Part shown: piece after piece, positions 17,394-26,336 of the stretch
How positions within the stretch are numbered: the stretch's first letter is position 1
Layout of the letters: every line of letters begins with the position of its first letter
Assembly (NCBI RefSeq): GCF_001720485.1
Contig: NZ_CP017114.1
Location: 2,046,001 to 2,110,000, forward strand
DNA length: 64,000 nucleotides
Reading direction: 5' to 3'
From: Cobetia marina
Lineage (GTDB): Bacteria > Pseudomonadota > Gammaproteobacteria > Pseudomonadales > Halomonadaceae
The notes under the pieces: model-generated
The model's input: only the letters and a program-made list of their open reading frames with translations
Told to the model about the DNA's origin: nothing
Databases searched by the model: none
Position numbers and translations under genes: made by a program

Positions 17394-17978
17394 ATGACGA
17401 CTTCGCCTGAGACCGATGCCTTGCCTGATTCGACTCATGACATCGCACGCGTCGATGCTTCCCGGCGTCGCCTGCTCAAGCGTGGTCTGCTCGGGGTCGG
17501 TGCCGCGACACTGACCAGCCTGCCATTGTCGGCGCTGGCGCAAACGGTCACCAGCAGTGCCCGGGAGACGGATGAGGATGGCGCCTTTGCCGCCTTCATG
17601 TCCCTCTCGGCATGGCTCTTGAGTGACAGAGTCCTCAATGAGCGCCTCGGGCAGCGGTTCTTCGAGGCACTGGCGCGCACGCCCGTCGATGGCGTGCCGG
17701 GCCTTGGCACGCTGGTGGACCTGAGAGATCGTCTCCTGGCGCTGGGGGAGCAGCGTGAATATCTGCGCGAGGATGACGTGAGAGAAGCCGAGATGGCGCT
17801 GGTGCGCCGCGTGCTGCAGGCCTGGATGCTGGGGACGGTGGGGCAATCTGCCACCGACCCGCAGGCCGAGGTGATCGCCTTTGAACATGCCGGCATGTAT
17901 GCAGGCCCCCGCGATGTCCAGGTCGTGCGGACCTATTGCCCGAATCGCCCCGGTTTCTGGGCCGAGCGTCCTGCCTGA
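17394..17978 (+). CDS. Tat-exported small subunit of membrane FAD-dependent sugar/alcohol dehydrogenase
   Basis: A 194-aa protein with a twin-arginine leader (SRRRLLKRGLLGVGAATLTS, near residues 23-42, then ALAQ). The mature part matches the small-subunit family of gluconate 2-dehydrogenase/sorbitol dehydrogenase (AFMSLSAWLLSDRVLNERLGQRF, ending in the family's YCPNRPGFW). In these complexes the small subunit carries the catalytic flavoprotein across the membrane by the Tat route, since the large subunit has no signal of its own, as is the case here. First gene of a three-gene operon; GGAG precedes the ATG. Upstream in-frame codons add no signal-like sequence. Confidence 0.86.
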   Translation: MTTSPETDALPDSTHDIARVDASRRRLLKRGLLGVGAATLTSLPLSALAQTVTSSARETDEDGAFAAFMSLSAWLLSDRVLNERLGQRFFEALARTPVDGVPGLGTLVDLRDRLLALGEQREYLREDDVREAEMALVRRVLQAWMLGTVGQSATDPQAEVIAFEHAGMYAGPRDVQVVRTYCPNRPGFWAERPA

Positions 17979-18087
17979 ACCCACTCGTTCATCTGCCAGC
18001 ATCGCCATGAGAGCGGGCGGCAACGAATGCCCTGACGACATCGCAGTCCCGCTGCGGTGACGCAAAGCACCTTGAGGAGAACCCCGC

Positions 18088-19701
18088 ATGGCTGAGGAAG
18101 CTCGTACGTATGACGCTGACGTGATCGTGGTGGGCTCCGGCGTTGCCGGTGCCCTGATCGCGCATCGTCTGGCCGAAGCCGGCAAGGCGGTCATCATGCT
18201 GGAAGCCGGCCCGCGCCTGGAGCGCTGGCAGATCGTGGAGCGCTTTCGCAATCAGGCCGACAAGATGGACTTCATGGGGCCGTATCCCGCCAGCAAGGCG
18301 GCACCGCATCCCATGCTGCACGGCGACAATGCCGACTATCTCGTCCAGAAGGGTGAGCAGCCCTATGACGCGCAGTATATCCGCGCCGTCGGCGGTACCA
18401 CCTGGCATTGGGCGGCCTCGGCCTGGCGCTTCCTGCCCAGCGATTTCCGTCTCAAGAGCGAATATGGAGTAGGTCTCGACTGGCCGATCGCCTATGAGGA
18501 CCTGGAAGACTACTACTTCCGGGCCGAGGTGGCGCTGGGTGTCTGGGGGCCGAATGATGTCGATCTCGGCAGCCCGCGCAGCGCCGAGTATCCGATGGCG
18601 CCTCTGCCGCTGTCGTGGAACGAACAGCGGGTCAGCGAGCGCATCAATCCCCACGGTTTTGACATGGTCACCGAGCCGGTGGCGCGCAACAGCCGCCCCT
18701 ACGATGACCGCCCGACCTGCTGCGGCAACAACAACTGCATGCCGATCTGCCCGATCGGGGCGATGTACTCCGGCATCATTCACGTCGAGAAGGCGGAGCG
18801 CGCCGGTGCCCGACTGATCGACAATGCCATCGTCCATCATCTGGAAAGCGATGCCAGCGGCAAGATCCGCGAAGTGCGCTATCTCGACCCGCAAGGCAAG
18901 CAGCATCGACTGAGCGCACCCAAGGTGGTGCTGGCGGCCAATGGCATCGAGACGCCCAAGCTGATGCAGATGTCGGTGAATGCACATACCCCCGACGGTG
19001 TGGGCAATCAGAACGACATGGTCGGCCGGCATCTGATGGATCACCCGGGTACCGGTGTGAGCTTTCTGGCCGATGAGGCACTGTGGGCCGGCCGTGGCCC
19101 CCAGGAGATGACGTCCATCATCACCTGGCGTGACGGGGATTTTCGCCGTGAATTCGCCTCCAAGAAGCTGCACCTTTCCAACATCGCCCGGACTCAGCAG
19201 ATGACTACCGAGGTGCTGGCGGAGACTCCCCTGAGGCTGGGCGCGGACCTGCAGGCGCAGATCGACAATCGTGCCAGCCGTTATGTGCAGTTCGACAGCT
19301 TCCATGAGCTGCTGCCCGAGCCAGCCAATCGCATCACGCCGTCAAAAAAACGTGACGCACTTGGTCTGCCGCGCCCGGAATTCCGTTATGCTATCGATGA
19401 TTACGTCAAGCGCAGCGCCGTGCATACGCGGGAGCAATATGCACGCATCGCCAAGCTGATGGGAGGCACGGACATCGCGTTCCGTGATGAGTTCTCCAAC
19501 AACCAGCATATCTGCGGTACGACCCTGATGGGAGATGACCCGACGCAATCCGTGGTGGACCGCGATTGCCGAGTGCATGGCCACGACAATCTGTTCGTCG
19601 CCAGCTCCGGCAGCATGCCGACTGTCGGCTCGGTCAACTGCACTCTGACGATTGCCGCCTTGTCTCTTCGTATTGCCGATCTGCTCGAACAGGAAATATA
19701 A
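18088..19701 (+). CDS. GMC-family FAD dehydrogenase, catalytic large subunit
   Basis: A 537-aa GMC oxidoreductase. It begins with the FAD-binding VIVVGSGVAGALIAHRL and carries the cysteine motif CCGNNNCMPICPIGAM (about residues 210-226), matching the iron-sulfur-type cysteines of bacterial FAD-glucose and sorbitol dehydrogenases. The C-terminal active-site region has the His in QHICGTTLMG and the Asn in VGSVNCTLT. The sugar or polyol substrate cannot be told from sequence. Electrons would pass to the cytochrome encoded 2 bp downstream and on to the quinone pool. AGGAG precedes the ATG. Confidence 0.88.
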   Translation: MAEEARTYDADVIVVGSGVAGALIAHRLAEAGKAVIMLEAGPRLERWQIVERFRNQADKMDFMGPYPASKAAPHPMLHGDNADYLVQKGEQPYDAQYIRAVGGTTWHWAASAWRFLPSDFRLKSEYGVGLDWPIAYEDLEDYYFRAEVALGVWGPNDVDLGSPRSAEYPMAPLPLSWNEQRVSERINPHGFDMVTEPVARNSRPYDDRPTCCGNNNCMPICPIGAMYSGIIHVEKAERAGARLIDNAIVHHLESDASGKIREVRYLDPQGKQHRLSAPKVVLAANGIETPKLMQMSVNAHTPDGVGNQNDMVGRHLMDHPGTGVSFLADEALWAGRGPQEMTSIITWRDGDFRREFASKKLHLSNIARTQQMTTEVLAETPLRLGADLQAQIDNRASRYVQFDSFHELLPEPANRITPSKKRDALGLPRPEFRYAIDDYVKRSAVHTREQYARIAKLMGGTDIAFRDEFSNNQHICGTTLMGDDPTQSVVDRDCRVHGHDNLFVASSGSMPTVGSVNCTLTIAALSLRIADLLEQEI

Positions 19702-19703
19702 GC

Positions 19704-21245
19704 ATGGTCCCGCACGCCCGTACTGCTGGCATTCGTGATGCCATTGATGAGAATGCCCGAGGTGCCCGCCTCACGGCCCGTCCCGCGCGTCTGGCCCGTG
19801 CAATACGTCTTGCTGCCATTGCCGGTTCCAGTGCGCTGTTGCTCAGCGCCTGTGGCAGTGGTGAAGATGAGCACGCCAGGCAGGTGGAGGCCGACAAGGC
19901 CGCCACCAATGATCCGGCGTTGATCGAGAAAGGCCTGTACATGGCACGCGCCAGTGATTGCGCTGCCTGTCATAGTACGCAAGACGGTGATGAGTACGCC
20001 GGCGGCCTCGGTTTCGAGACGCCGGTCGGCAAGATCTTCGCCACCAACATCACCCCGGACACCGAACACGGCATCGGCAACTACACTCTCGAGGAGTACA
20101 CCCGTGTACTGCGCGAAGGTGAGGCGGCCGATGGCCACAATCTCTATCCGGCGATGCCGTTCCCGTCCTATGCACGTCTGACCGATGACGACATCAAGTC
20201 ACTCTATGCCTGGAACATGCATGACGTGACGCCGAGCGCCACGCCGAACCGTGAGAGCGAGATTCCGTTCCCGCTCAACATGCGTTGGCCGATGGCGCTG
20301 TGGGAAGAGATCTTCTCGCCGCTGGAGCCCTGGCAGGATGACCCCGAGAAGAGCGCCGACTGGAACCGTGGCGCCTATCTCGTCCAGGGGCCGGGACACT
20401 GTGGCAGCTGCCACACCGAGCGTGGCATCGCCTTCCAGGAGAAGGCGCTGACAGGCGATGAGGACGGCTATCTCGGTGGTGCGATGATCGAAGGCTGGCG
20501 CGCCTTCAACCTGACGCCGGATATGCAGGATGGTCTGGGCAGCTGGAGTGAGCAGGATATCCAGACCTACCTCGCCACTGGCAACCTCAAGGGCAAGGCG
20601 CAGGCCGGCGGCCCGATGGCGGATGTCGTCACGCACTCCATGCGTCACATGAGCGAAGATGATCTGCGTGCCATTGCCGTCTATCTGAAGTCCATCCCGG
20701 CCGTGAATGGCAAGGGTGAGCAGGGCGAGGCGATCAATGATGGCGATCGCCAGGCGGAAGCTGAGCAGGCCAGCGAGCCTCAGGTCGCCACGCGGTTCAA
20801 TCAGGGGGCACCGGCTGACGATGTCCTGTTGCTGCGCGGTCAGCCACTCGACAAGCGCCCGGATGACGAAGCGCTGATCGGCCAGCTGACGGATGCCACC
20901 CCGGGTGTGCGCCTGTATCTGGGCCACTGTGCCATGTGTCACGGGGCGGATGGCGCCGGCACCCAGGATGGTTACTACCCGTCGCTGTTCCACAACAGCG
21001 TGACCGGCAGTGTCTATCCGGACAACCTGGCGCAGGCGATTCTCAATGGCGTGCAGCGCGAGAACAATGGTCACAGCGTCTTCATGCCGGCCTTTGATGA
21101 CAACCTGACCGACGGCGAGCTGATCAACCTGATGGACTACCTGGAGAATCGCTTCGGGGAAGGTCACCAGAGTGCCTCTCTCGCGGCACCTGATGCGCGT
21201 CGCCAGCAGTTGGCGGACAAGCTGGAAGAATGGCGCAAGCACTGA
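19704..21245 (+). CDS. Triheme cytochrome c subunit, lipid-anchored
   Basis: A 513-aa triheme cytochrome c, the electron-transfer subunit of the dehydrogenase. Heme sites are CAACH (residues 86-90), CGSCH (233-237) and CAMCH (409-413). The N terminus has a long Arg-rich extension, a hydrophobic segment and the lipobox LLLSAC with Cys50, so the mature protein is probably a lipoprotein. The family members in acetic acid bacteria instead end in a membrane helix, which is absent here. An acidic, Glu/Gln-rich linker (about 335-365) separates hemes 2 and 3. AGGAA sits 8 nt before the ATG at 19704; the open frame further upstream only overlaps the large-subunit gene. Confidence 0.9.
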   Translation: MVPHARTAGIRDAIDENARGARLTARPARLARAIRLAAIAGSSALLLSACGSGEDEHARQVEADKAATNDPALIEKGLYMARASDCAACHSTQDGDEYAGGLGFETPVGKIFATNITPDTEHGIGNYTLEEYTRVLREGEAADGHNLYPAMPFPSYARLTDDDIKSLYAWNMHDVTPSATPNRESEIPFPLNMRWPMALWEEIFSPLEPWQDDPEKSADWNRGAYLVQGPGHCGSCHTERGIAFQEKALTGDEDGYLGGAMIEGWRAFNLTPDMQDGLGSWSEQDIQTYLATGNLKGKAQAGGPMADVVTHSMRHMSEDDLRAIAVYLKSIPAVNGKGEQGEAINDGDRQAEAEQASEPQVATRFNQGAPADDVLLLRGQPLDKRPDDEALIGQLTDATPGVRLYLGHCAMCHGADGAGTQDGYYPSLFHNSVTGSVYPDNLAQAILNGVQRENNGHSVFMPAFDDNLTDGELINLMDYLENRFGEGHQSASLAAPDARRQQLADKLEEWRKH

Positions 21246-21564
21246 GGCGCCCTTGACCGCCCCCTCTTGCGTGAATGTGAACATGAATGTGAATGTGAAC
21301 GTGAGAAGGGGGCAGGAATTGCCTGGCCAGTCGTCGTGGCATGCGTGAAGACCGCCACGACGACTGGCCGATAGGCTCACCCGGCGCCAGAGACAGCCAG
21401 TGCTGGCGCTATGGTGAGGATGGGGTAAAATTGCGCCAGGCAGGACACCGACATCACATTCATCCCGCTCGGTTGCGCTCAAATGCAGCACAAACTGAAG
21501 AACTGCGGTAGAATGTGCGCCCAGACTTTAGCTCTTTATCAATTATTCGAGGCAACATAGCAGT
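21246..21564. other. Intergenic region (319 bp) with short repeats
   Basis: It holds a run of imperfect GTGAAT/GTGAAC hexamers (about 21271-21305) and the hairpin at 21325-21369. Upstream of the next gene a TAGAAT hexamer (about 21511-21516) could be a -10 box, but no good -35 pairs with it. Confidence 0.5.
21325..21369 (+). terminator. Terminator-like hairpin after the dehydrogenase operon
   Basis: A perfect 16-bp inverted repeat (21325-21340 with 21354-21369) lies 80 bp past the cytochrome stop codon. It has no T run, so termination by it is uncertain. Confidence 0.55.
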
Positions 21565-22104
21565 ATGACCGACGCTACTCTTGACGATCAGCTTGCATCC
21601 CTGTTTCAGGAGCAGGACACCAAGCAGGACCAGAACGCCCGCATCAAGGAGCTGGAGCGTCAGCTGCGTGAAGCCAGCAAGGAAGCCGACAAGCTCCGCA
21701 ATGCCCGTGACAAGGCAAAGAAGGAAGTCGAGGACCTGCGTGCTCGCAACGAGCGTCTGAGCGAGAAGGCAGCAGCCTCTGACAAGCACCGCAAGCAGGT
21801 CGAACACGAGTTCAACCAGAAGCTGGTGCAGTACAAGGCGCGTCTGGCCCGTGAACAGGCCATCGCCCAGTCCCGCATGATGCCGATGGCAGCCGCTGAA
21901 GAGCAGGCGGAGTCCGAGGACACCGCAGACGCGGCTTCCCTGGAAGACCTGGGTCTGAACGCTGCAGCTATCCGCGCGCTGACCGAAGCCGGCTACGATG
22001 ACGTCGCCAAGGTCCGCAAGGCCCACGCTGACGGCGTGATCGCTGAGGTCAAGGGTATCGGTCCCAAGGCTCAGTCCCAGATCGCGGAAGCGCTGGACGC
22101 CTGA
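21565..22104 (+). CDS. Coiled-coil protein with C-terminal helix-hairpin-helix domain
   Basis: A 179-aa cytoplasmic protein. Residues about 20-100 form a highly charged coiled coil (KELERQLREASKEADKLRN and onward, heptad-like). Residues about 125-178 form a helix-hairpin-helix module (LGLNAAAIRALTEAGYDDVAKVRKA, then VKGIGPKAQSQIAEAL), the kind that binds the DNA backbone or a protein partner in RuvA, UvrC and RNA polymerase alpha. No catalytic domain. I do not recognise a named family. It is monocistronic with a strong terminator. Confidence 0.75.
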   Translation: MTDATLDDQLASLFQEQDTKQDQNARIKELERQLREASKEADKLRNARDKAKKEVEDLRARNERLSEKAAASDKHRKQVEHEFNQKLVQYKARLAREQAIAQSRMMPMAAAEEQAESEDTADAASLEDLGLNAAAIRALTEAGYDDVAKVRKAHADGVIAEVKGIGPKAQSQIAEALDA

Positions 22105-22120
22105 TCGTCTCTGATGAATG

Positions 22121-22148
22121 AAAAAACCCGCCAATTGGCGGGTTTTTT
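22121..22148. terminator. Bidirectional Rho-independent terminator
   Basis: A perfect 14-bp palindromic stem, A6-CCCGCCAA with TTGGCGGG-T6, starts 17 bp past the coiled-coil gene. T runs on both strands let it also serve the convergent solute-binding-protein gene. Confidence 0.92.
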
Positions 22149-22222
22149 CGTGTCTGGCTGACGCGCCTGGCGTTTGACGGTCCGAGGCGGCCTGAGGGGC
22201 AAGACGGCCTGGGATCAGGACG

Positions 22223-22269
22223 GCTCACGACTGTCTCTCACGACCGTCACTCACGACCGTCACTCACGG
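22223..22269. repeat. Short tandem repeat, about 13 bp
   Basis: Imperfect tandem copies of GACCGTCACTCAC, including degenerate flanking copies, lie in the 120-bp gap between the terminator and the stop codon of the binding-protein gene. Likely replication slippage; no function evident. Confidence 0.6.
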
Positions 22270-23205
22270 CTGGAGTTCGGGCCAGGTGACCTTGGCCTGC
22301 TGCTCGCCCAGCCAGTAATTGAGCGCCTGACGCATGTCACTGACGGCAAGCGCATTGCCATTCAGCGCATGTACCACCTGGGGCAGGCTTGGCGCTTCAC
22401 CGGCCTGGGCCGGCCACTCCTGCTTGAGCATGAAGGCCGCCTTCGTCGGGTCTTCCTGATGCAGGGTGCGTTGTGCCGCGGCGTGGGCCTGGCCCAGCTG
22501 TTGAAGCTCGGCATCGAGAGCGTCATCGGCGATGTCGGCGCGGCTGACCAGCAGCATGCGCGGAAGATCCAGCATGTTGGCGCGCGGCAGCCAGTCCTTG
22601 GAGAGCGGGTGCAGGGCCACCAGACGGGAGGCGTCATCGCCACCCAGGAAGGCGGCATGCATCTTGCGACTGTTGATCAGCGCCTTGGGCGCATCGCCGG
22701 CGTACTCATCACCTTCCAGCGCTTCCAGCGAGCGCGGGCTCACCAGCTGCATGCTGGAACCGACCTTGACCTCGATCCACTGCTTGAGCGCCAGATGCGA
22801 GCGCGCATCACTGTCGCTGATCACCACCCGCACTGCACGCGTGGTGTCATTCAGGAAGCGGATCAGCATTTCCTGCGGCTCGAACAGCTTGGTATAGCGG
22901 ATCAGCTCATCGCGTGCGACCAGGCTGACATCATCCAGGTCCGCGCCATCCAGTACCCGCAGCGGCACGCCGCTCTCGGCCAGTGCCTTGAGGTTCCAGG
23001 GCGTCAGGTAGGCGGCGTCCAGAGTGCCATCACGCAGCCCCTTCATCACCTCATCCGCACTGGCGTATTGCGTCAGGGTCAGCGGCTCGCGCAGTGAGTC
23101 CTCGAGGGTACCTTCGGCTTCCAGCACGACGGCAGGGCTGGCGCTGACACCGGCGTCGGCAGGCATGCCGATCTCCAGGGCGCTGGCCTCCTGTGCCAGC
23201 ATCAA
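22264..23205 (-). CDS. Orphan ABC-type solute-binding protein (NMT1/SsuA-like), 5' end frameshifted
   Basis: A type-II periplasmic binding protein of the NMT1/nitrate-sulfonate group: LTLTQYASADEVMKGLRDGTLDAAYLTPWNLKALAESG is the classic first-lobe pattern, followed by a second lobe with SRADI. The open frame as given starts at a TTG/ATG inside a signal peptide. In-frame codons further upstream, up to about 23270, encode an ideal leader (LRRTLAAWCLAGGSLMLAQ), but the only ATG with a ribosome-binding site (23297, GGAG at 6 nt) is in another frame. One added base in the G5-A-G5 tract at 23267-23277 would join them. No permease or ATPase gene is adjacent. Ligand unknown. Confidence 0.7.
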   Translation of the reverse strand: MMLAQEASALEIGMPADAGVSASPAVVLEAEGTLEDSLREPLTLTQYASADEVMKGLRDGTLDAAYLTPWNLKALAESGVPLRVLDGADLDDVSLVARDELIRYTKLFEPQEMLIRFLNDTTRAVRVVISDSDARSHLALKQWIEVKVGSSMQLVSPRSLEALEGDEYAGDAPKALINSRKMHAAFLGGDDASRLVALHPLSKDWLPRANMLDLPRMLLVSRADIADDALDAELQQLGQAHAAAQRTLHQEDPTKAAFMLKQEWPAQAGEAPSLPQVVHALNGNALAVSDMRQALNYWLGEQQAKVTWPELQP

Positions 23206-23441
23206 GCTGCCACCGGCGAGGCACCAGGCCGCCAGTGTGCGTCGCAGGGGCAGGCGTTGGGCACGCGGGGGAGGGGGAAAGAGTCAAGCAGGGACATCTG
23301 GCACTCCGGCAACGGTAACAGAGAGGCGGTAACTCACCGCCATGACAGCGCTCACGCGTGGGCGCTCATGGTAGCCGTTCACGGGCATGGTGTCAGGCGC
23401 GGCGCGGCGTCATGCCTCACCTTGAGCATGTGGAAGCCTTG

Positions 23442-23490
23442 CACACGAAAATGCCCCGCCACTCGAGAAGTGGCGGGGCATTTTCGTGTG
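23442..23490. terminator. Strong bidirectional terminator
   Basis: A perfect 22-bp stem (23442-23463 with 23469-23490) with internal ATTTT/AAAAT arms. It lies 55 bp past the stop of the symporter gene on the minus strand. Confidence 0.85.
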
Positions 23491-23545
23491 CAGCGGTTGT
23501 CCCGAGCGCCCTGGAGATCAGTCCGTGACGCTCGGGTGGCCTGCT

Positions 23546-24751
23546 TCAGGAGCGTGAACGCGCTGCCTGCTCATCAAGCGCTCGGGCATCGCTGTCCGCG
23601 ACGACGCCATCGCGGCGGGCGAAGTGGTCAACCCACAGCGCGATCACGCCGTCGCCGGTGACATTGGTGGCGGTGCCGAAGCTGTCCTGTGCCAGATACA
23701 GCGCGATCATCAGGCCAAGTTCCGCCTCGCCGAAGCCGAGCATGCTGCCGAGTACGCCCAGTGCGGCCATCACGGCGCCGCCCGGCGCACCGGGCGCGGC
23801 GATCATGGTCAGGCCCAGCATGATCAGGAAGGGGACGACTTCGCCGAGACTGGCGATGGCCAGGTCATGGCTCATCATCATCACGGCGGTAGCGCAGGTC
23901 ACGATGGTGATGGTGGAGCCTGACAGATGGATGGTGGCACACAGCGGCACGCTGAAATCCGCCACTTCATCGCTGACCCCGTTGGCCTTGGTCTGACGCA
24001 GGCTGACCGGAATGGTCGCGGCGGAGGACATGGTGCCCAGCGCCGTCAGATAGGCGGGCAGCATGTTGCGCAGGAGTCCCAGCGGCGAGCGACGCTGGAC
24101 GAGCCCGGTGATCAGATAGGCCGTGCTCAACCAGATCCAGTGCATCACGATGGCCAGCACCAGCACCTTCCAGAAGGTATCCAGTGTCGACAGCGCCTTG
24201 CCCTCATAGGCCATCTCGGCAAAGGTACCGGCGATGAACAGCGGCAGCAGCGGGATGATGACGCTGTTGAGGAACACGTCGACCACTTCACGTGATTCAA
24301 ATACCGCGCTTTTCAGGGTCGGAAGCTCCCGACGACTGATGACGACACCGAAGACGAAGGCCAGTACCAGCGCCGTCATCACCGGCAACGCGGCCGGAAT
24401 CTCGAGATCGAGGAAGGGGGCCAGTGCGTCGCGGCCTTCGGCCACGGGCGCCATGCCGGACAGCATGCCCGGCAGCAGATTGCTGGCGACCAGGAAGGCG
24501 AAGATGCCAGCGAGAATGGTGGAGCCATAGGCCATGCCGACGGTGCGTCCGAGCATGGCGCCTGAATTCTTCGGCAGAGAGGCGATGCCACTCATCACGT
24601 AGAACAGGATGATCAGCGGGATGGTGAAGTTGATCAGCTGGCCGATGATGACCTTGGCGGTCAGCGCCGCGCGGACCACGATATCCGGGGCCATCAGACC
24701 GATCAGAAGACCGGCGATGATGCCGAGGACAAGTTTGACGATGAGCTTCAT
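23546..24751 (-). CDS. Dicarboxylate/amino acid:cation symporter (DAACS family)
   Basis: A 401-aa secondary transporter of the GltP/DctA/SstT fold. Signature sequences: the first re-entrant hairpin near GTMSSAATIPVSLR, then PLCATIHLSGSTITIV (the helix-7 NMDG-like region is degenerate) and GAPGGAVMAALGVLGSML (second hairpin, helix 8). About eight membrane segments. Family substrates are glutamate, aspartate, serine or C4-dicarboxylates with Na+ or H+; substrate not assigned here. The ATG at 24751 begins directly at the first helix (MKLIVKLVLGIIAGLLIG); the 35 codons upstream are Arg/Thr-rich and unlike the family. Confidence 0.88.
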   Translation of the reverse strand: MKLIVKLVLGIIAGLLIGLMAPDIVVRAALTAKVIIGQLINFTIPLIILFYVMSGIASLPKNSGAMLGRTVGMAYGSTILAGIFAFLVASNLLPGMLSGMAPVAEGRDALAPFLDLEIPAALPVMTALVLAFVFGVVISRRELPTLKSAVFESREVVDVFLNSVIIPLLPLFIAGTFAEMAYEGKALSTLDTFWKVLVLAIVMHWIWLSTAYLITGLVQRRSPLGLLRNMLPAYLTALGTMSSAATIPVSLRQTKANGVSDEVADFSVPLCATIHLSGSTITIVTCATAVMMMSHDLAIASLGEVVPFLIMLGLTMIAAPGAPGGAVMAALGVLGSMLGFGEAELGLMIALYLAQDSFGTATNVTGDGVIALWVDHFARRDGVVADSDARALDEQAARSRS

Positions 24752-24977
24752 GTGGATCTCGAGAGTTTGACGGGTTCTTGCCCTGAGTACAGGCCGTGAA
24801 TCGCGTACCATCTCGCTGGTCGGCGGACTGCTGGTCGTCGCAGTCAGGCCACGCACCGAAATGGCGCGCAGAGTGTACCTGAATCGACTACCTGAATCAT
24901 GGCGTCATTTGCCGCAGTCCGTGAGTGATGGCGGCATTCGCTGTCGTCGGGGCCCACGGACCCCTTGAGAGGAACGT

Positions 24978-26198
24978 TCAGGCCTTGTGGGAGGGCGCCG
25001 CTGGCCGGCGCTGTCTGAGCAGGTGATGCCCGAGCGCCAGCGCCCCGAGCGTCAGCCCGAACACTGCCATGCCCTGCCAACCGAAGAGGCTCATCATCTT
25101 GACCCCGACGGCCGAGCCCAGGCCGGCACCGGTGTAATAGCACAGCATGTAGACGGCATTCATGCGGCTCTGCGCCTCGGGGTCGATGGAGAAGACGCGC
25201 ACCTGATTGGGAATCTGGGCGGCGAAGACCCCGAGATCCAGCAGGATGATGCCGATGATCAGCCCCGTCAGGCTGTCTCCCCAGAGGCCGAGTACCGCGA
25301 AGGCGGCCACCACCATCGTGAGCGCGAGGCTGATCAAGGGGCCTGCGCCGACGCGATTGACCAGACGTCCCGCCGCCTTGGCCCCGATGATCCCCGCCAG
25401 TCCGATGATGCCGAACAGTCCGGCTTGCTGAACGCTGTAATCAAAGGGCGTGTCGGTGACATGAAGTGCCAGTGTCGCCCACATGGCGTTGAAGGCCGCG
25501 AACCACAGTGCGCCGGTGAGCGCGGATTCGCGCAGCAGCGCATGGCGTTTCAGCAGCGTGAACATCGAGGCGATGAGCCTGGGATAGGCCATCTGCACCG
25601 CAGGGGCACGACTCGGCAGCTGACGATACAGTGACACACCGATGACGATGGCGAGGATGGCGGCGACCAGAAAGACGCTGCGCCAGCCCCAGTACTCGGC
25701 GATGCTGCCGCTCAGGGTGCGCGAGAGCAGGATGCCGATGGTCAGCCCCGTCATCAGCGTGCCGATCACCTTGCCGCGCCTCTGCGGAGTGGAGAGTGAC
25801 GCGGCAAGCGGGATCAGCTGCTGGGTGATGTTGGCGCCCAGACCGACCACGAAACTCGCCACCAGCAATGGCCAGAGACTCGGGGCAAGAAAGACGCCCA
25901 GCGAGGCCACGGCCAGGGTGATGGACAGATTGCGGATCAACTGGCGTCTGTCCATGGTGTCGCCCAGCGGCGAGATCAGCAGGATCGCCACGGCATAACC
26001 GAACTGCGTGGCCGAGGGAATCATGCCGATGGTGCCCTGGCTGACGCCGAGTGAGGCCGCCATGTCGGCCAGCAGCGGCTGGTTGTAATACAGGTTGGCT
26101 GCCGTGGCGGCCACGGCAATCGCCATCAGCAACAGCAGGCCGCGACTGATGGGGGAGGACTCGGGGGTCTCCGTGGTCGTCTCGTCTTGATGGCTCAC
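24978..26198 (-). CDS. MFS transporter (DHA1 type, YnfM-like)
   Basis: A 406-aa major facilitator protein with 12 predicted helices. The loop after helix 2 shows the MFS motif in modified form (PLGDTMDRRQLIRN), and GLGANITQQLIPLAASL and the helix-5 LSRTLSGSIAEYWGWRSVF motif fit drug:H+ antiporter-1 exporters. Substrate unknown. The start is decided by the ribosome-binding site: AGAGGAG lies 7 nt before a GTG at 26198, whereas the ATG at 26219 has none and contains that site inside its own coding sequence. Downstream of rbsR on the same strand but with its own 138-bp leader. Confidence 0.86.
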   Translation of the reverse strand: MSHQDETTTETPESSPISRGLLLLMAIAVAATAANLYYNQPLLADMAASLGVSQGTIGMIPSATQFGYAVAILLISPLGDTMDRRQLIRNLSITLAVASLGVFLAPSLWPLLVASFVVGLGANITQQLIPLAASLSTPQRRGKVIGTLMTGLTIGILLSRTLSGSIAEYWGWRSVFLVAAILAIVIGVSLYRQLPSRAPAVQMAYPRLIASMFTLLKRHALLRESALTGALWFAAFNAMWATLALHVTDTPFDYSVQQAGLFGIIGLAGIIGAKAAGRLVNRVGAGPLISLALTMVVAAFAVLGLWGDSLTGLIIGIILLDLGVFAAQIPNQVRVFSIDPEAQSRMNAVYMLCYYTGAGLGSAVGVKMMSLFGWQGMAVFGLTLGALALGHHLLRQRRPAAPSHKA

Positions 26199-26336
26199 CG
26201 AAAGGCTCCTCTTGCGCATTGTGCTGATGTGCGGATCTGACGCGCTGATCTGGCGTCGATCAAGGTGGCCTACGGTATGTCGCCATCACCTATAAGAGAA
26301 ATGTTGATAATGGATATCTTTGATGCCGAGCTGTTA

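Noticed and set aside
17989..19305. 438-codon open frame antisense to the GMC dehydrogenase
   Set aside because: GC-rich third positions leave the opposite strand open; the protein shows no family resemblance, while the sense frame is an intact enzyme. The same applies to 9057-10424, 20199-21491 and 62501-63847 on the minus strand.
21367..21374. FliA-like -10 element GCCGATAG after the cytochrome gene
   Set aside because: The four bases 15 bp upstream are AAGA, not T(A/C)AA, the element overlaps a terminator-like hairpin, and the next gene is not a motility gene.
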